Notes: a model not told the origin generated them from the sequence alone. A DNA stretch of 64,000 bases from Taklimakanibacter sp050251035 (GCA_050251035.1 JBFWNN010000008.1:46334-110333); one strand, 5' to 3'. Positions 31,559 through 40,192 are shown, numbered from the stretch's first letter. A program made the numbers and translations.

Positions 31559-32788
31559 TCACCGCTGGCAGGATATGAAGACGGTGAACTTCTTCGCCTT
31601 GTCGGCGACGGCCGGCAGGTCGAGGCTAGCCGTCTCGCTGCTCAGTTCGTAGGGAATGGAATGGGCGTCGAGGAAGTTCATCCCGACATTGGCCTTGATG
31701 GAGAAATTGACATTCTGCGGCAGGCTGCCGGCCACTTCGATAGCGACGAGTTCATCGAGCTTACCATTGACGATGCCGACCACGGCGCCGGTATAGTCCA
31801 TGAGCGGGCCGCCGCTGTTGCCGGGCTGTATGGGGGCTGAAATCTGCAGGTGCCGGACATCGTCGGCGAGGCCTGCCAGCGAGCTCACATTGCCGCTGAC
31901 GATATTGCCGGATGCGCTCAGCGCGCCGGCAAGGGGGAAGCCGTAGGTCGCGATATTCTCGCCGGCGCGCAGTGAACGTGAGCGGAAGCGCGCAACGTCG
32001 TCCGGCGCCACGGCGGCATCCATCTTCAGGACGGCGAGGTCGTTGATGACGTCGGTGCGCAGAATGGCCGCCGGGCGGGTGACATCGCCGGTGCGCGACA
32101 CGGTGATCGCGGCGCACTTCCTGACGACATGGTTGTTGGTCAGGATATGACCGCCTTTGGAGACGATGAAGCCTGTGCCCGAGGTGCCGTACGCCTCTTC
32201 ATTGGCTTTTTTTGGTGCAATGCTTGTTTTGGCTTTTCCCGCTGTTTTGTCTTTGGCCCGCGATTGACTGCGTGGCTTGTCAGTGACGACGCCCTTTTCG
32301 ACGTCAATGGCAATCTTGACACATTGCGCAAGTGTCGAAATGAGACGTGACGTGCCCTCAAGCTTGAACTTGTAGCTAACTTGCGCGATGCTGATGTCCA
32401 TGGTCCAGCTGCGCCGGAATAGACTAACTTGGGTCGGATCGCTCGCCATATCCCATAGGACAACTGCACCCATGAACCCGGCTTCGGTGACGAACCACTG
32501 TCCATAGTCAAAGCGATAACCTAAGCGGATTGAGCCTCTATGGAAGTTCCATTCTTCGCTGCTGAAACCCAGAGCCCATTTATAATTTCGAAAGACGATG
32601 ACATGGAAGTCAACGCCATTTTCGTACCTGCCGGTGGCGATGCAACTGTCGAACTTGCCAGTATTGCTGTCGGCATACGCTCCAGCTTTCCAACCCGCCA
32701 CTTCGAAATCATGCAACTTCACCAACTCAGCTGCAGCCGGTGCGCAACCGAACCATAGGGCCGCAATGAAGAGGATGAGCCGCGCCAT
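31559..32788 (-). CDS. Secreted trypsin-like serine protease (S1C/HtrA-type catalytic domain) with novel N-terminal domain
   Basis: 409 residues from the ATG at 32788, 8 bp after GGAG. Residues 1-20 are a signal peptide. Residues about 25-170 form a beta-rich domain I do not recognise, with pairs of Trp and Tyr (HVIVFRNYKWALGFSSEEW) that is followed by a charged linker (170-200). The protease domain follows, with H220 in LTNNHVV, D250 in INDLAVLKMD and S325 in QPGNSGGPL. No PDZ domain is visible, unlike DegP. The 5' half (about 32170-32890) is visibly AT-richer than its neighbours, which hints at transfer. Confidence 0.8.
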   Translation of the reverse strand: MARLILFIAALWFGCAPAAAELVKLHDFEVAGWKAGAYADSNTGKFDSCIATGRYENGVDFHVIVFRNYKWALGFSSEEWNFHRGSIRLGYRFDYGQWFVTEAGFMGAVVLWDMASDPTQVSLFRRSWTMDISIAQVSYKFKLEGTSRLISTLAQCVKIAIDVEKGVVTDKPRSQSRAKDKTAGKAKTSIAPKKANEEAYGTSGTGFIVSKGGHILTNNHVVRKCAAITVSRTGDVTRPAAILRTDVINDLAVLKMDAAVAPDDVARFRSRSLRAGENIATYGFPLAGALSASGNIVSGNVSSLAGLADDVRHLQISAPIQPGNSGGPLMDYTGAVVGIVNGKLDELVAIEVAGSLPQNVNFSIKANVGMNFLDAHSIPYELSSETASLDLPAVADKAKKFTVFISCQR

Positions 32789-32889
32789 CTCAATATCTCC
32801 TAGGGTAAGGGAGATTATTGAAGAAAGTCGATTATTGCAATCCAACGATATGCATTTTCGGTCCCACAACCAAACACAGTGTCGACCAA

Positions 32890-33636
32890 ATGAAGCTGCA
32901 GCTCTTTCGTAATGCGACCCTCAAGCTCGATTGTGCCGGCAGGACGGTCCTGATCGATCCCTATCTCGCGCCCAGGCATAGCCTGCCGTCCTTCACCGGA
33001 CGCTCGCCCAATCCGATGACCGAGCTGCCGGCCAGCATCGAGGACATACTGAAGGGCGTCGAGCTCGTGGTGGTGTCGCATCTCCACACCGATCATTTCG
33101 ACGGCGTGGCCAAGGAAAGAGTGCCGAAAGACCTGCCGCTCATCTGCCGGCCGGGTGACGAGACGGTGATCGCCCAAGCGGGCTTCACCGACATCCGGCC
33201 CCTGCTCGACGTGTTCGACTGGAACGGCCTGGTCTTCACCCGCCGCGAAGGCAGCCATGGGCTGGGACCGGTGGTCGAGAAAATGGGCCCGGTGATGGGG
33301 TTCACCCTCGCCGCGCAAGGCGAGCCCGAGATCTACTGGACGGGCGACACCGTGCTCTATCCACCGGTTGCGAGGACGATCGCGGACACATCGCCCGACG
33401 TCATCGTAACTCATTCCTGCGGCGCCAAATGGGACGGCGACCTCATCGTCATGGATGCCGAGCAGACGATCGCCACCTGCGAGCTGGCGAAACAGGCCCG
33501 CATCGTTGCTGTCCATATGGAAGCGCTCGATCATGCGACGGTGACGCGGGCCGAACTGCGCCGCTCCGCCGAGACACGGAATATCCCGACGAAGCAGCTG
33601 CTCATCCCGAACGATGGGGAAGTTCTGGACCTATAG
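32890..33636 (+). CDS. MBL-fold metallo-hydrolase
   Basis: 248 residues from the ATG at 32890; in-frame codons extend upstream to 32818 but cross the divergent promoter region. VVVSHLHTDHFDG carries the HxHxDH zinc motif, and YWTGDTVLYPP, THSCGAKWDGD and VHMEALDH supply the later metal ligands. This is the compact L-ascorbate-6-phosphate lactonase/UlaG-like subclass (LKLDCAGRTVLIDPY start). Substrate unknown. The gene is divergent from the protease gene, without a clear Shine-Dalgarno, and ends 2 bp before the convergent csaA-like gene. Confidence 0.87.
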   Translation: MKLQLFRNATLKLDCAGRTVLIDPYLAPRHSLPSFTGRSPNPMTELPASIEDILKGVELVVVSHLHTDHFDGVAKERVPKDLPLICRPGDETVIAQAGFTDIRPLLDVFDWNGLVFTRREGSHGLGPVVEKMGPVMGFTLAAQGEPEIYWTGDTVLYPPVARTIADTSPDVIVTHSCGAKWDGDLIVMDAEQTIATCELAKQARIVAVHMEALDHATVTRAELRRSAETRNIPTKQLLIPNDGEVLDL

Positions 33637-33638
33637 AC

Positions 33639-33989
33639 TTAACCGGCGCGCGTGCCGTTGGGCACCGGCTTCTCCGGCATGGCCAGGACAGGCGTGATGC
33701 CGTCCGCATAGCCGATGTCGAAGAGCATGGCCTCGGAGGTGATGCCGGCGAGCTTGCGCGGCGGCAGATTGACGACGAACAGCGCCTGCCGGCCGGCCAC
33801 GTCCTCGAGATCGGCGCGCTCGCGCTTCATGCCGACGACGACATCGCGCCGCTCGCTGCCCAGATCCACCGCCAGATGGACGAGATCGCGCGAGCGTTCG
33901 ATTGCCGCGACGCTCACGATGGTGCCGACCCTGATGTCGATCCTGGCGAGGTCGGCGAGGCTGATCTCCGCCTTGAAGTCCGCTGTCAT
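33639..33989 (-). CDS. csaA: tRNA-binding domain protein, CsaA-like
   Basis: 116 residues, the length of CsaA. ADLARIDIRVGTIVSVAAIERSR and DLVHLAVDLGSERRDVVVG-like pattern, then VVNLPPRKLAGITSEAMLF, match the CsaA/EMAP OB-fold, which binds tRNA and has been assigned an export-related chaperone role in Bacillus. Small alphaproteobacterial versions are common. It starts 3 bp after the end of the EamA gene and is probably co-transcribed with it, but functional relation is not obvious. Confidence 0.88.
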   Translation of the reverse strand: MTADFKAEISLADLARIDIRVGTIVSVAAIERSRDLVHLAVDLGSERRDVVVGMKRERADLEDVAGRQALFVVNLPPRKLAGITSEAMLFDIGYADGITPVLAMPEKPVPNGTRAG

Positions 33990-33992
33990 CCG

Positions 33993-34850
33993 TCAGTCCT
34001 TTCCGGTTCTATTCCGCATCAGGGTCGCTCCCGTCGCGGCGATGGACACCATGACGAGCGCGATCCAGCCGCGCGCGTCGAGAAGCTCGCTCAAGAGGAC
34101 AAGGCCGATCAGCGCCGCAATGCCGGGCTCGAGGCTCAAGAGAACGCCATAGATGCGCGGCGCGATGCGCTTCAGGGCCAGGAACTCCATGGCGAAGGGA
34201 TAGGTCGAAAGGAAAGCGACGGCCATCACTTTCAGCGTGTCGGTCCATGATGTGAGGAACTGCCCGGCGCCGCTCGCGCCGAAGGGCGCGACGACGAGCG
34301 CGGCAATGGTGGTGGCGAGGGCGAAGCCGGTGAGATTGGGCAGGCTGCCTCCCGCCTTGGCCGAGGTCAGGATATAGAAGGCCCACATCGCCGCATAGAG
34401 GAGGCCGAAGAGCAGGCCGGTGAAGGTGACGGGGCCTGCGGTGCCCAGAGGCGCCAGCAGCAGGACGCCGGCGAAGCCCAAGCCCGGCCACAGGACGTCG
34501 AGCGCGCGACGCGCGCCGGCGAGGCTCACCATCAGCGGCCCGAGGAAGCCGATGGTCGCCACGAGGCCCAGGGGCAGCACGTCCAGCGCCCAATAGACCG
34601 AGGTGCTGAAACCGCCATAGACAAGGCCGAGCAGCAGGGCGTCGCGCCATTGCGCCCGCGACAGGTGGAAGATGTCCGACCACAGGAAGGGCAGCAGCAG
34701 GATGCTGCCGATGAAGAGGCGCAGGAAGAGCAGCGACAGCGCGGTCTCCGCCGTCATCAGATCCTTGGCCGTGGCGGTGCCGAGCTGGATGAAGGCGATC
34801 GCCAATATGGCGAGCACGGGGGCGGGGAGGCGGTTCGTCCAGTCGGTCAA
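33993..34850 (-). CDS. EamA-family transporter, RhtA-like
   Basis: 285 residues from a TTG at 34850, ten hydrophobic spans in two repeats. LPAPVLAILAIAFIQLGTATAKDL at the start and the second-half segment LSLEPGIAALIGLVLLSELLD resemble RhtA, a threonine/homoserine exporter of the drug/metabolite superfamily. Start TTG overlaps the TGA of a short gene remnant. A role in amino acid or thiol-compound export would fit the adjacent PLP gamma-family enzyme. Substrate is uncertain. Confidence 0.82.
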   Translation of the reverse strand: MTDWTNRLPAPVLAILAIAFIQLGTATAKDLMTAETALSLLFLRLFIGSILLLPFLWSDIFHLSRAQWRDALLLGLVYGGFSTSVYWALDVLPLGLVATIGFLGPLMVSLAGARRALDVLWPGLGFAGVLLLAPLGTAGPVTFTGLLFGLLYAAMWAFYILTSAKAGGSLPNLTGFALATTIAALVVAPFGASGAGQFLTSWTDTLKVMAVAFLSTYPFAMEFLALKRIAPRIYGVLLSLEPGIAALIGLVLLSELLDARGWIALVMVSIAATGATLMRNRTGKD

Positions 34851-34930
34851 TTCCTGTCGCCCGAGAGCTCGAAGATGCCGCAGCCCCTGACCTCGACCGG
34901 GCGTCCCATCTTCGTCATGCGGTCACGCCG
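34847..34930 (-). pseudogene. Remnant of a limonene-epoxide-hydrolase/SnoaL-like gene
   Basis: In one minus-strand frame the 72-bp gap between the PLP gene and the EamA gene reads DRMTKMGRPVEVRGCGIFEL followed by SGDRN and a TGA. The PVEVRGCGIFEL-SGDR phrase resembles the C-terminal part of SnoaL/limonene-1,2-epoxide-hydrolase-like proteins, normally followed by I..WRDYFD, which is absent. I read it as a deletion scar; a real short peptide from the ATG at 34918 is the alternative. Confidence 0.35.
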
Positions 34931-36134
34931 CGGCGTCGAGGGCGCGTTTCAAGTCGAGGCAGAGGTCCTCGGCATCCTCGAGGCCGATGCTCAGCCGGAA
35001 GAACCCGTCGCCGGCAAAGTCGCGATAGCGCTGGAGGGCCGCCGGGTCGAGCTTGAAGGTGGTGCGCTGCAAATCGCGCGTGTCACAATGCAGGATCAGG
35101 CTGTGGGAATGGCCGAAGGAAGCGGCATATTTGAAGATGCGCAGCGATCCTTCGAGGGCGTGGCCGAAGCGCTCATGGTCCTTGACCGTGAAGGAGATCA
35201 TGCCGGAGCCGAGCGCCATCTGCCGCCTGGCCAGGTCATATTGCGGATGCGACGCGAGATGCGGATAGCGCACCCGGGTGACCGAAGGGTGCTCGCTGAG
35301 GAACCGCGCCACGGTGAGGGCGCTGCGTGAATAGGCTTCCATGCGGATCGGCAGGGTCTCGATGCCGCGCAGGATCAGCCAGGCATTCACGGGGCTGATG
35401 CAGGCGCCGAGATGCGTGCCGATCTCCGCGCGCAGCGCCGTCATTGCCGTCCGTGTGCCGATCACGGCGCCGCCGAGCGCATCGCCATGGCCGCCGATAT
35501 ATTTGGTCAGCGAATGGACGACATAATCGGCGCCGAGCGCCAGCGGCCGCGTGACCACGGGGCTGGCGAAAGTGGAATCGACCGCGAGCCTCGTGCCGCT
35601 CGCCTTGGCGATCGTGGCGAGGCCCGCAATATCGGCGAGTTTCAGCACCGGATTGCACGGCGTCTCGGCGAAGATGAGCCGGGTCTTGCCAGGAACGACC
35701 TTGGCCGCGACGGATGCGAGGTCGGACATGTCGACGAAATCGGCGACGACGCCCTTGCGCTCAAGGATGCCGCGGGCGAATTCGGCGGTGCCGGCATAGG
35801 AGATGTCGCTGACCAGCACATGGTCGCCGGGATCGAGGAGATGCAGAAGGAGTCCGGAGATGGCGCCGACGCCGCTGGCGAAGACGACGGCATCCTCGCC
35901 GCCTTCGAGGGCTGCGAGCTTCTCCTCGAGCTGGCGGCCATTGGGATGCCATTCGCGCGCATAGGCGAAGCTCACCTTGTCGAGGTCTGTGCCTTCGGCG
36001 GAAAAGCCGATCTCGCCGAAACGGCCGGCATAATTCGCCGCCATGCTGATGTCGGGCGCGATCGCGCCGGTCACGGGATGCGGCCGGACGGCGGCGTGGA
36101 CTGCGAGTGTCGCCAGCTTGTCGGATACGGCCAT
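34923..36134 (-). CDS. PLP-dependent trans-sulfuration family enzyme (cystathionine/methionine gamma-lyase-like)
   Basis: 403 residues. The PLP lysine is in VVHSLTKYIGGHGD, the phosphate-binding region in VVFASGVGAISGLLLHLL, and FAETPCNPVLKLADI is the conserved aspartate/proline segment of the Cys/Met metabolism family. The enzyme eliminates or exchanges gamma-substituents of homocysteine-like amino acids. Upstream of the ATG is a promoter and a hairpin holding its Shine-Dalgarno. The XRE-cupin regulator directly upstream on the same strand is its likely controller. Substrate specificity (synthase versus lyase) is undetermined. Confidence 0.88.
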   Translation of the reverse strand: MAVSDKLATLAVHAAVRPHPVTGAIAPDISMAANYAGRFGEIGFSAEGTDLDKVSFAYAREWHPNGRQLEEKLAALEGGEDAVVFASGVGAISGLLLHLLDPGDHVLVSDISYAGTAEFARGILERKGVVADFVDMSDLASVAAKVVPGKTRLIFAETPCNPVLKLADIAGLATIAKASGTRLAVDSTFASPVVTRPLALGADYVVHSLTKYIGGHGDALGGAVIGTRTAMTALRAEIGTHLGACISPVNAWLILRGIETLPIRMEAYSRSALTVARFLSEHPSVTRVRYPHLASHPQYDLARRQMALGSGMISFTVKDHERFGHALEGSLRIFKYAASFGHSHSLILHCDTRDLQRTTFKLDPAALQRYRDFAGDGFFRLSIGLEDAEDLCLDLKRALDAAA

Positions 36135-36145
36135 GGAAATGAGGT

Positions 36146-36192
36146 CCTCTCTTTCGAGAGGCTGTATATCAATTTACTGGTACAAAAGTCAA
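36146..36192 (-). promoter_or_regulatory. Promoter and ribosome-site hairpin of the PLP enzyme gene
   Basis: On the minus strand TTGACT (36192-36187), 18 bp, TATACA (36168-36163). The 5' leader then contains CCTCTC-GAAA-GAGAGG (36161-36146), a perfect 6-bp stem with a GNRA tetraloop whose 3' arm GAGAGG is also the likely Shine-Dalgarno of the ATG at 36134. A closed hairpin would limit translation. Confidence 0.55.
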
Positions 36193-36208
36193 TATATTAT
36201 ACTAGCGA

Positions 36209-36793
36209 TCATCGAGCCTGGCCGCCGCGCCCCGGCTCGCAGACCACCATCAGCATCTGCACGTCCTTCGTCCCGTCATTGGCATAGCGATGCGGCTTGT
36301 CGGCGACGAAGGTGATGGTCTGGCCGGCCTTGGCGCTGGACGCGGTGCCGCCGATGGTCAGCGTGAGCTCGCCCGCCTTGACGAACAGGATCTCGCGCGT
36401 GCCGGCGGGATGCGCCACGCCGTCATGCCATTCGCCCGGCACCAGATGCCAGGACCAGAATTCGATGAGCGAGGGATTGTCGAAGCCGACGACCAGTTTG
36501 CCGGCGCTGCCGTTGCGGCCGGTCCACAACTGGGTCGCCTCGATTGGCGAGATCACCCGCACCGTCGGCGCCGCGCTGGTCTCGATGAATTTCGAGACCG
36601 CGACGCCGAGCGCATTGGCGATCTTGCACAACGTGCCGATGCTGGGATTGGTCTTGCCCTGCTCGATCTGCACCAGCATGCCCTTGCTGACGCCGGAGAG
36701 CCTGGCCAGCTGGTCGAAGGTGAGCGCGCGCTGCGTGCGGGCCTCGTTGATGCTGGTCCCGATGACGGCCGTGAGCGTCGAAATGTCGTCCAT
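36209..36793 (-). CDS. XRE-family transcriptional regulator with cupin sensor domain
   Basis: 194 residues. The Cro/C1-type helix-turn-helix spans about 12-66 (LTFDQLARLSGVSKGMLVQI then EQGKTNPSIGTLCKIANAL), and a cupin barrel spans about 105-190 (HLVPGEWHDGVAHPAGTREI then LFVKAGELTLTIGG). This architecture controls amino acid and polyamine genes in many bacteria. It lies upstream of the PLP enzyme on the same strand with a 74-bp promoter-containing gap between, so it probably regulates it. Its ATG shares bases with the ATG of the divergent LuxR-type gene. Confidence 0.88.
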   Translation of the reverse strand: MDDISTLTAVIGTSINEARTQRALTFDQLARLSGVSKGMLVQIEQGKTNPSIGTLCKIANALGVAVSKFIETSAAPTVRVISPIEATQLWTGRNGSAGKLVVGFDNPSLIEFWSWHLVPGEWHDGVAHPAGTREILFVKAGELTLTIGGTASSAKAGQTITFVADKPHRYANDGTKDVQMLMVVCEPGRGGQAR

Positions 36794-37346
36794 GGCTCAG
36801 GTTAACAGACTGAACCGAGAGTTTACAAGCGAGGCCGGCTGTCGGCACAGGCCCCGCCCGACGCCGCTCGCGGTGATCGACCGGACGGGCCGCATCGTCC
36901 ATGCCAATGACGGCTGGCTCGGGCATGATATCGGCCGGCTGATGCCGGACACCTTCGTTGCCGACCTGCTGGCGATACCGGAAGGCCAGCGCATGCTGGA
37001 CCGCGACTGGCGGCTCGACTGGCACGGGCTGGCGGACGATTTCCCGCTGGCGCCGCGCGGCTCCCTGGTGATGGCGCAGAAGGCCTCGGCGGCGGAGACG
37101 GATGAAGCCTATGCCGCGGTCTTCGACCGCTTCAGCCGGCGGCATGCCTTGACCAAGAGAGAGATCGATGTGGCGAAGCTCGCTCTCCTCGGCCTGTCGA
37201 GCGAGCGGATCGCCCACAAGCTCGATCTGACCCCGGGCTCGGTGCGCAACCACCGGTCCAATGTCTACAGCAAGCTCGATGTCACCAGCGAGCGGGAGTT
37301 CTTCCGCTCGTTCCTGGCGGAAGTTCTGACCAAGGCTGCCGGCTGA
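36792..37346 (+). CDS. LuxR-type helix-turn-helix regulator with PAS-like N-terminus
   Basis: 184 residues from the ATG at 36792. The C-terminal helix-turn-helix (about 115-170: ALTKREIDVAKLALLGLSSER, IAHKLDLTPGSVRNHRSNVY) is the LuxR/FixJ class; the N-terminal TPLAVIDRTGRIVHANDGWL resembles a PAS core. The start is uncertain because CATG at 36791-36794 would give both divergent genes their start codon; a GTG in LAVID (about 36871) is a later option. It ends 4 bp before the convergent ATPase gene. Targets are unknown. Confidence 0.75.
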   Translation: MAQVNRLNREFTSEAGCRHRPRPTPLAVIDRTGRIVHANDGWLGHDIGRLMPDTFVADLLAIPEGQRMLDRDWRLDWHGLADDFPLAPRGSLVMAQKASAAETDEAYAAVFDRFSRRHALTKREIDVAKLALLGLSSERIAHKLDLTPGSVRNHRSNVYSKLDVTSEREFFRSFLAEVLTKAAG

Positions 37347-37350
37347 CCGG

Positions 37351-38430
37351 TCACATCCGGATGCGCTCGCCGGTCTCCGGCTTGAAATAGAGCAGGCGGT
37401 CACTGGCCGCGCTCACGCGGATGGTGTCGAACTCGCGGATATCGGCCAGGTCGCGGCGGTTGAATACCGCGGTCAGGCGATGGCTGCCGACGAGCAGCGT
37501 CATGATGGCGCGCGCGCCCAGGAGCTCGATCAATTGCACCTTCGCCTCGAATGGCGGCGTCGCATTGTGCTGATCCGATCCGGCTTTCACGGGATGGATG
37601 TCCTCGGGGCGAATGCCGATCATGATGTCGCCCTGGAGCGCGCCGCCGGGCAAGGGAAAGCGGACGCCTTCGACGTCGAGGCCTTGACCGTTCAGTTGGC
37701 CGCGCAGCATGTTGATGGTCGGGCTGCCGATGGTGCGGGCGACATAGGCGTTGATGGGATCGGAATAGAGCGCCTCGGGCGCCGCGTTCTGCTCCACGAT
37801 GCCGTGATTGACGACCAGGATGCGGTCGCCCATCGCCATGGCCTCTTCCTGATCGTGGGTCACCCACACCGAGGTCACGCCGAGCGACTGCTGCAGCTCG
37901 AGCACCTCGCGGCGCATGTCGAGGCGCAGTTGCGCATCGAGATTGGACAGGGGCTCGTCGAACAGGAACACCTTGGGCTTGCGGACGAGGGCGCGGGCGA
38001 TCGCCACCCGCTGCTGCTGGCCGCCGCTCAGGGCCGAGGGCTTGCGGTCGAGCAGCGCCTTGAGGCCGGCGCGCTCGGCCACGTCCTCGACGCGCCCCGC
38101 GATCTCGGCCTTCGGCATGCCGCGCGCCTTGAGCGGGAAGCCGATATTGTTGCGCACTGTCAGATGCGCATAGAGCGCGTAGTTCTGGAAGACGAAGGCG
38201 ATGTCGCGGTGCTTCGGCGCCAGGTCGGTGACATCGCGGTCGCCGATATGGATGCGTCCGGAATTCACTCGCTCGAGGCCGCCAATGGCGCGCAGCATGG
38301 TGGTCTTGCCCGAGCCCGAGGGTCCGACGATGACGACGAATTCGCCGTCGGGAATGGCGAAGCTCACATTGCGGATCGCCTGATAGGCGCCATAGTGCTT
38401 GACCACGTTCTCGAATCGGATCGATGCCAT
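37351..38430 (-). CDS. Sugar ABC transporter ATP-binding protein (UgpC/MalK-like)
   Basis: 359 residues, the normal MalK/UgpC length; a longer open frame upstream is not coding. Walker A GPSGSGKTT, signature LSGGQQQRVAIARA, Walker B VFLFDEPLSNLDAQLR and H-loop VTHDQ are followed by a regulatory OB-type domain (about 240-359). It is the last gene of the carbohydrate operon, starting 2 bp after the MalG-like permease stop. One ATPase serves two permeases and the binding protein. Confidence 0.92.
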   Translation of the reverse strand: MASIRFENVVKHYGAYQAIRNVSFAIPDGEFVVIVGPSGSGKTTMLRAIGGLERVNSGRIHIGDRDVTDLAPKHRDIAFVFQNYALYAHLTVRNNIGFPLKARGMPKAEIAGRVEDVAERAGLKALLDRKPSALSGGQQQRVAIARALVRKPKVFLFDEPLSNLDAQLRLDMRREVLELQQSLGVTSVWVTHDQEEAMAMGDRILVVNHGIVEQNAAPEALYSDPINAYVARTIGSPTINMLRGQLNGQGLDVEGVRFPLPGGALQGDIMIGIRPEDIHPVKAGSDQHNATPPFEAKVQLIELLGARAIMTLLVGSHRLTAVFNRRDLADIREFDTIRVSAASDRLLYFKPETGERIRM

Positions 38431-38432
38431 GA

Positions 38433-39269
38433 CTAGCCCTTCACACCGCTGCCGCCGAGGCCGCGGACGAGACGTTTCTGGATGACGAAGGAGAGGACCA
38501 TCACCGGCAGCACCGTGAGCAGCAAGGCGGCGCTCATCGGCCCGAGCTTGACGCCCTGGAAGGTGTTGAAGCCGGAGATGGCGACGGGCAGCGTCTGCGA
38601 CGTGCCGGGCGCCAGGACGAGGGCGTAGAACAATTCGTTCCACGACATCATGAAGGCGAGGAGGGCCGAGGCGCCCAATCCCGGCAGGACGTTGGGCACG
38701 ACGACGCGCCAGAAGGCCGCGAAGGGCCCATAGCCGTCGATCGCCGCCTGCTCCTCCACCTCGCGCGGCACGCTGGCGAAGAAGCCGGTCATGAACCAGG
38801 TGATCATCGGGACGACGATGGTGAGATGCGCCGCCACCACGGCCAGGATGCTGTCGGAGAGGTTGAATTGCAGCGCCAGCGCCAGCAGCGGGAAGGCGAG
38901 CACGGTCGGCGGGATGATCGTCGGAAACAGGATGGCGAAGCGCAAGGGGATGCCGCCGGTGCGGAAGCGGGCGATGGAATAGCCGGCGAGCGCGCCGACG
39001 AAGACGCCGACGATGGTGACGATGAAGCCGACGATGATGCTGCGCAGCGTTGCGGCCGGAATATCGCCGTCGGCGACATCGCGCATATTGTCGAGGGTCG
39101 GCGTGAAGGCGAAGCTTCCCGGATTGGTGAGGTCGGCCGGGGTGCGGAAGGCGGCGAAGGCGATCCACAGAAGCGGGACCAGGACCGCCGTGACCGCCAT
39201 GGCGATCAGCAGAAGGCGTCCCGCTTCGGCGGCGGGCGGCGGGCGTGAGCCGGGGGCTGCGTCGGTCAT
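38433..39269 (-). CDS. Sugar ABC transporter permease (MalG-like)
   Basis: 278 residues from the ATG at 39269 in an ATGA overlap with the MalF-like gene. A soluble N-terminus leads to six spans. The EAA loop VEEQAAIDGYGPFAAFWRVV followed by VPNVLPGLGASALLAF is the classic MalG feature. It partners with the preceding permease. A longer open frame upstream is an artefact of GC-rich codons. Confidence 0.9.
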   Translation of the reverse strand: MTDAAPGSRPPPAAEAGRLLLIAMAVTAVLVPLLWIAFAAFRTPADLTNPGSFAFTPTLDNMRDVADGDIPAATLRSIIVGFIVTIVGVFVGALAGYSIARFRTGGIPLRFAILFPTIIPPTVLAFPLLALALQFNLSDSILAVVAAHLTIVVPMITWFMTGFFASVPREVEEQAAIDGYGPFAAFWRVVVPNVLPGLGASALLAFMMSWNELFYALVLAPGTSQTLPVAISGFNTFQGVKLGPMSAALLLTVLPVMVLSFVIQKRLVRGLGGSGVKG

Positions 39270-40192
39270 CCTTCCGCCTTTCTCACCTGGCGCAGCATCC
39301 AGACGATGGGCAGCGCCAGCACGGCCAGGAAGACGAAGGCCATGGCCGAGGCTTCCGCCAGCCGGAAGAAGCGCACGCCGGTCTGGTACATGATGAATTG
39401 CAGGCTCTCGGTCGCGCCGCCGGGGCCGCCATTGGTGATCACGAACACATATTCGAAGAGCTTCGAGGCTTCGAGCACGCGGATGACGGTGGCGATGCCG
39501 ATGACGGGAAAGAGCATCGGCAGAGTGAGGATCCGGAAGGTCAGCCAGGCCGAGGCGCCGTCGACGCGCGCCGCCTCGAAAGGCGCCTTGGGCAGGCTCT
39601 CGAGCGCCGACAGGAAGAGCAGCACCATGAAGGGCGTCCACTGCCAGACATCGATCAGCACCATCGACCACAGCGCATAGGCGGGCGAGAAGAAGTCGAT
39701 GCTGATGCCGAGCTTGGCGATCATGTTGGGGATGAGGCCCAGTTGCTGGTTGAGCAGGAAGCGGAAGACGAGGCCGACCGCGACGGGGGCGATGAACATC
39801 GGCGTGAACAGGAGGGCCCGCGTCACATTGCGGGCGAAGCGCTGGCGCTGGAGCGCCAGTGCCAGGGCCAGGCCGAGGACGAGCTCGATGACGACGGCGG
39901 CGACGACGAAGATCAGGGTGATCTTGAGCGAGTCGGTGAAATCGCCGTCGGTGAGGACGCGGTTGTACTGCTCGAAGCCGAAATAGGCGAGATTGCGGCT
40001 GGTGAGCTTGTAGTTGGTGAGCGAGAGATAAAAGGAGAAAGCCAGCGGGTAGAGAACGAAGATGCCGAGAAGCAGGACGAGCGGCAGCGCCATCCACCAG
40101 CGGAAGGGCAGCTTGCCGATGAGCCGTTCGAGCCGGCCGATCCGGGATGGGTCGGCCGGTGCGACGTCCGGCGATAGCGTGCCTGTCGTCAT
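39266..40192 (-). CDS. Sugar ABC transporter permease (MalF-like)
   Basis: 308 residues with six membrane spans. It has the compact CUT1 MalF form: FYLSLTNYKLTSRNLAYFG in the first periplasmic loop, and the EAA loop PFEAARVDGASAWLTFRILT leading into LPMLFPVIGIATVIRV. It begins 24 bp after the binding-protein stop, without a hairpin between. It forms the channel with the MalG-like protein. Confidence 0.9.
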   Translation of the reverse strand: MTTGTLSPDVAPADPSRIGRLERLIGKLPFRWWMALPLVLLLGIFVLYPLAFSFYLSLTNYKLTSRNLAYFGFEQYNRVLTDGDFTDSLKITLIFVVAAVVIELVLGLALALALQRQRFARNVTRALLFTPMFIAPVAVGLVFRFLLNQQLGLIPNMIAKLGISIDFFSPAYALWSMVLIDVWQWTPFMVLLFLSALESLPKAPFEAARVDGASAWLTFRILTLPMLFPVIGIATVIRVLEASKLFEYVFVITNGGPGGATESLQFIMYQTGVRFFRLAEASAMAFVFLAVLALPIVWMLRQVRKAEG

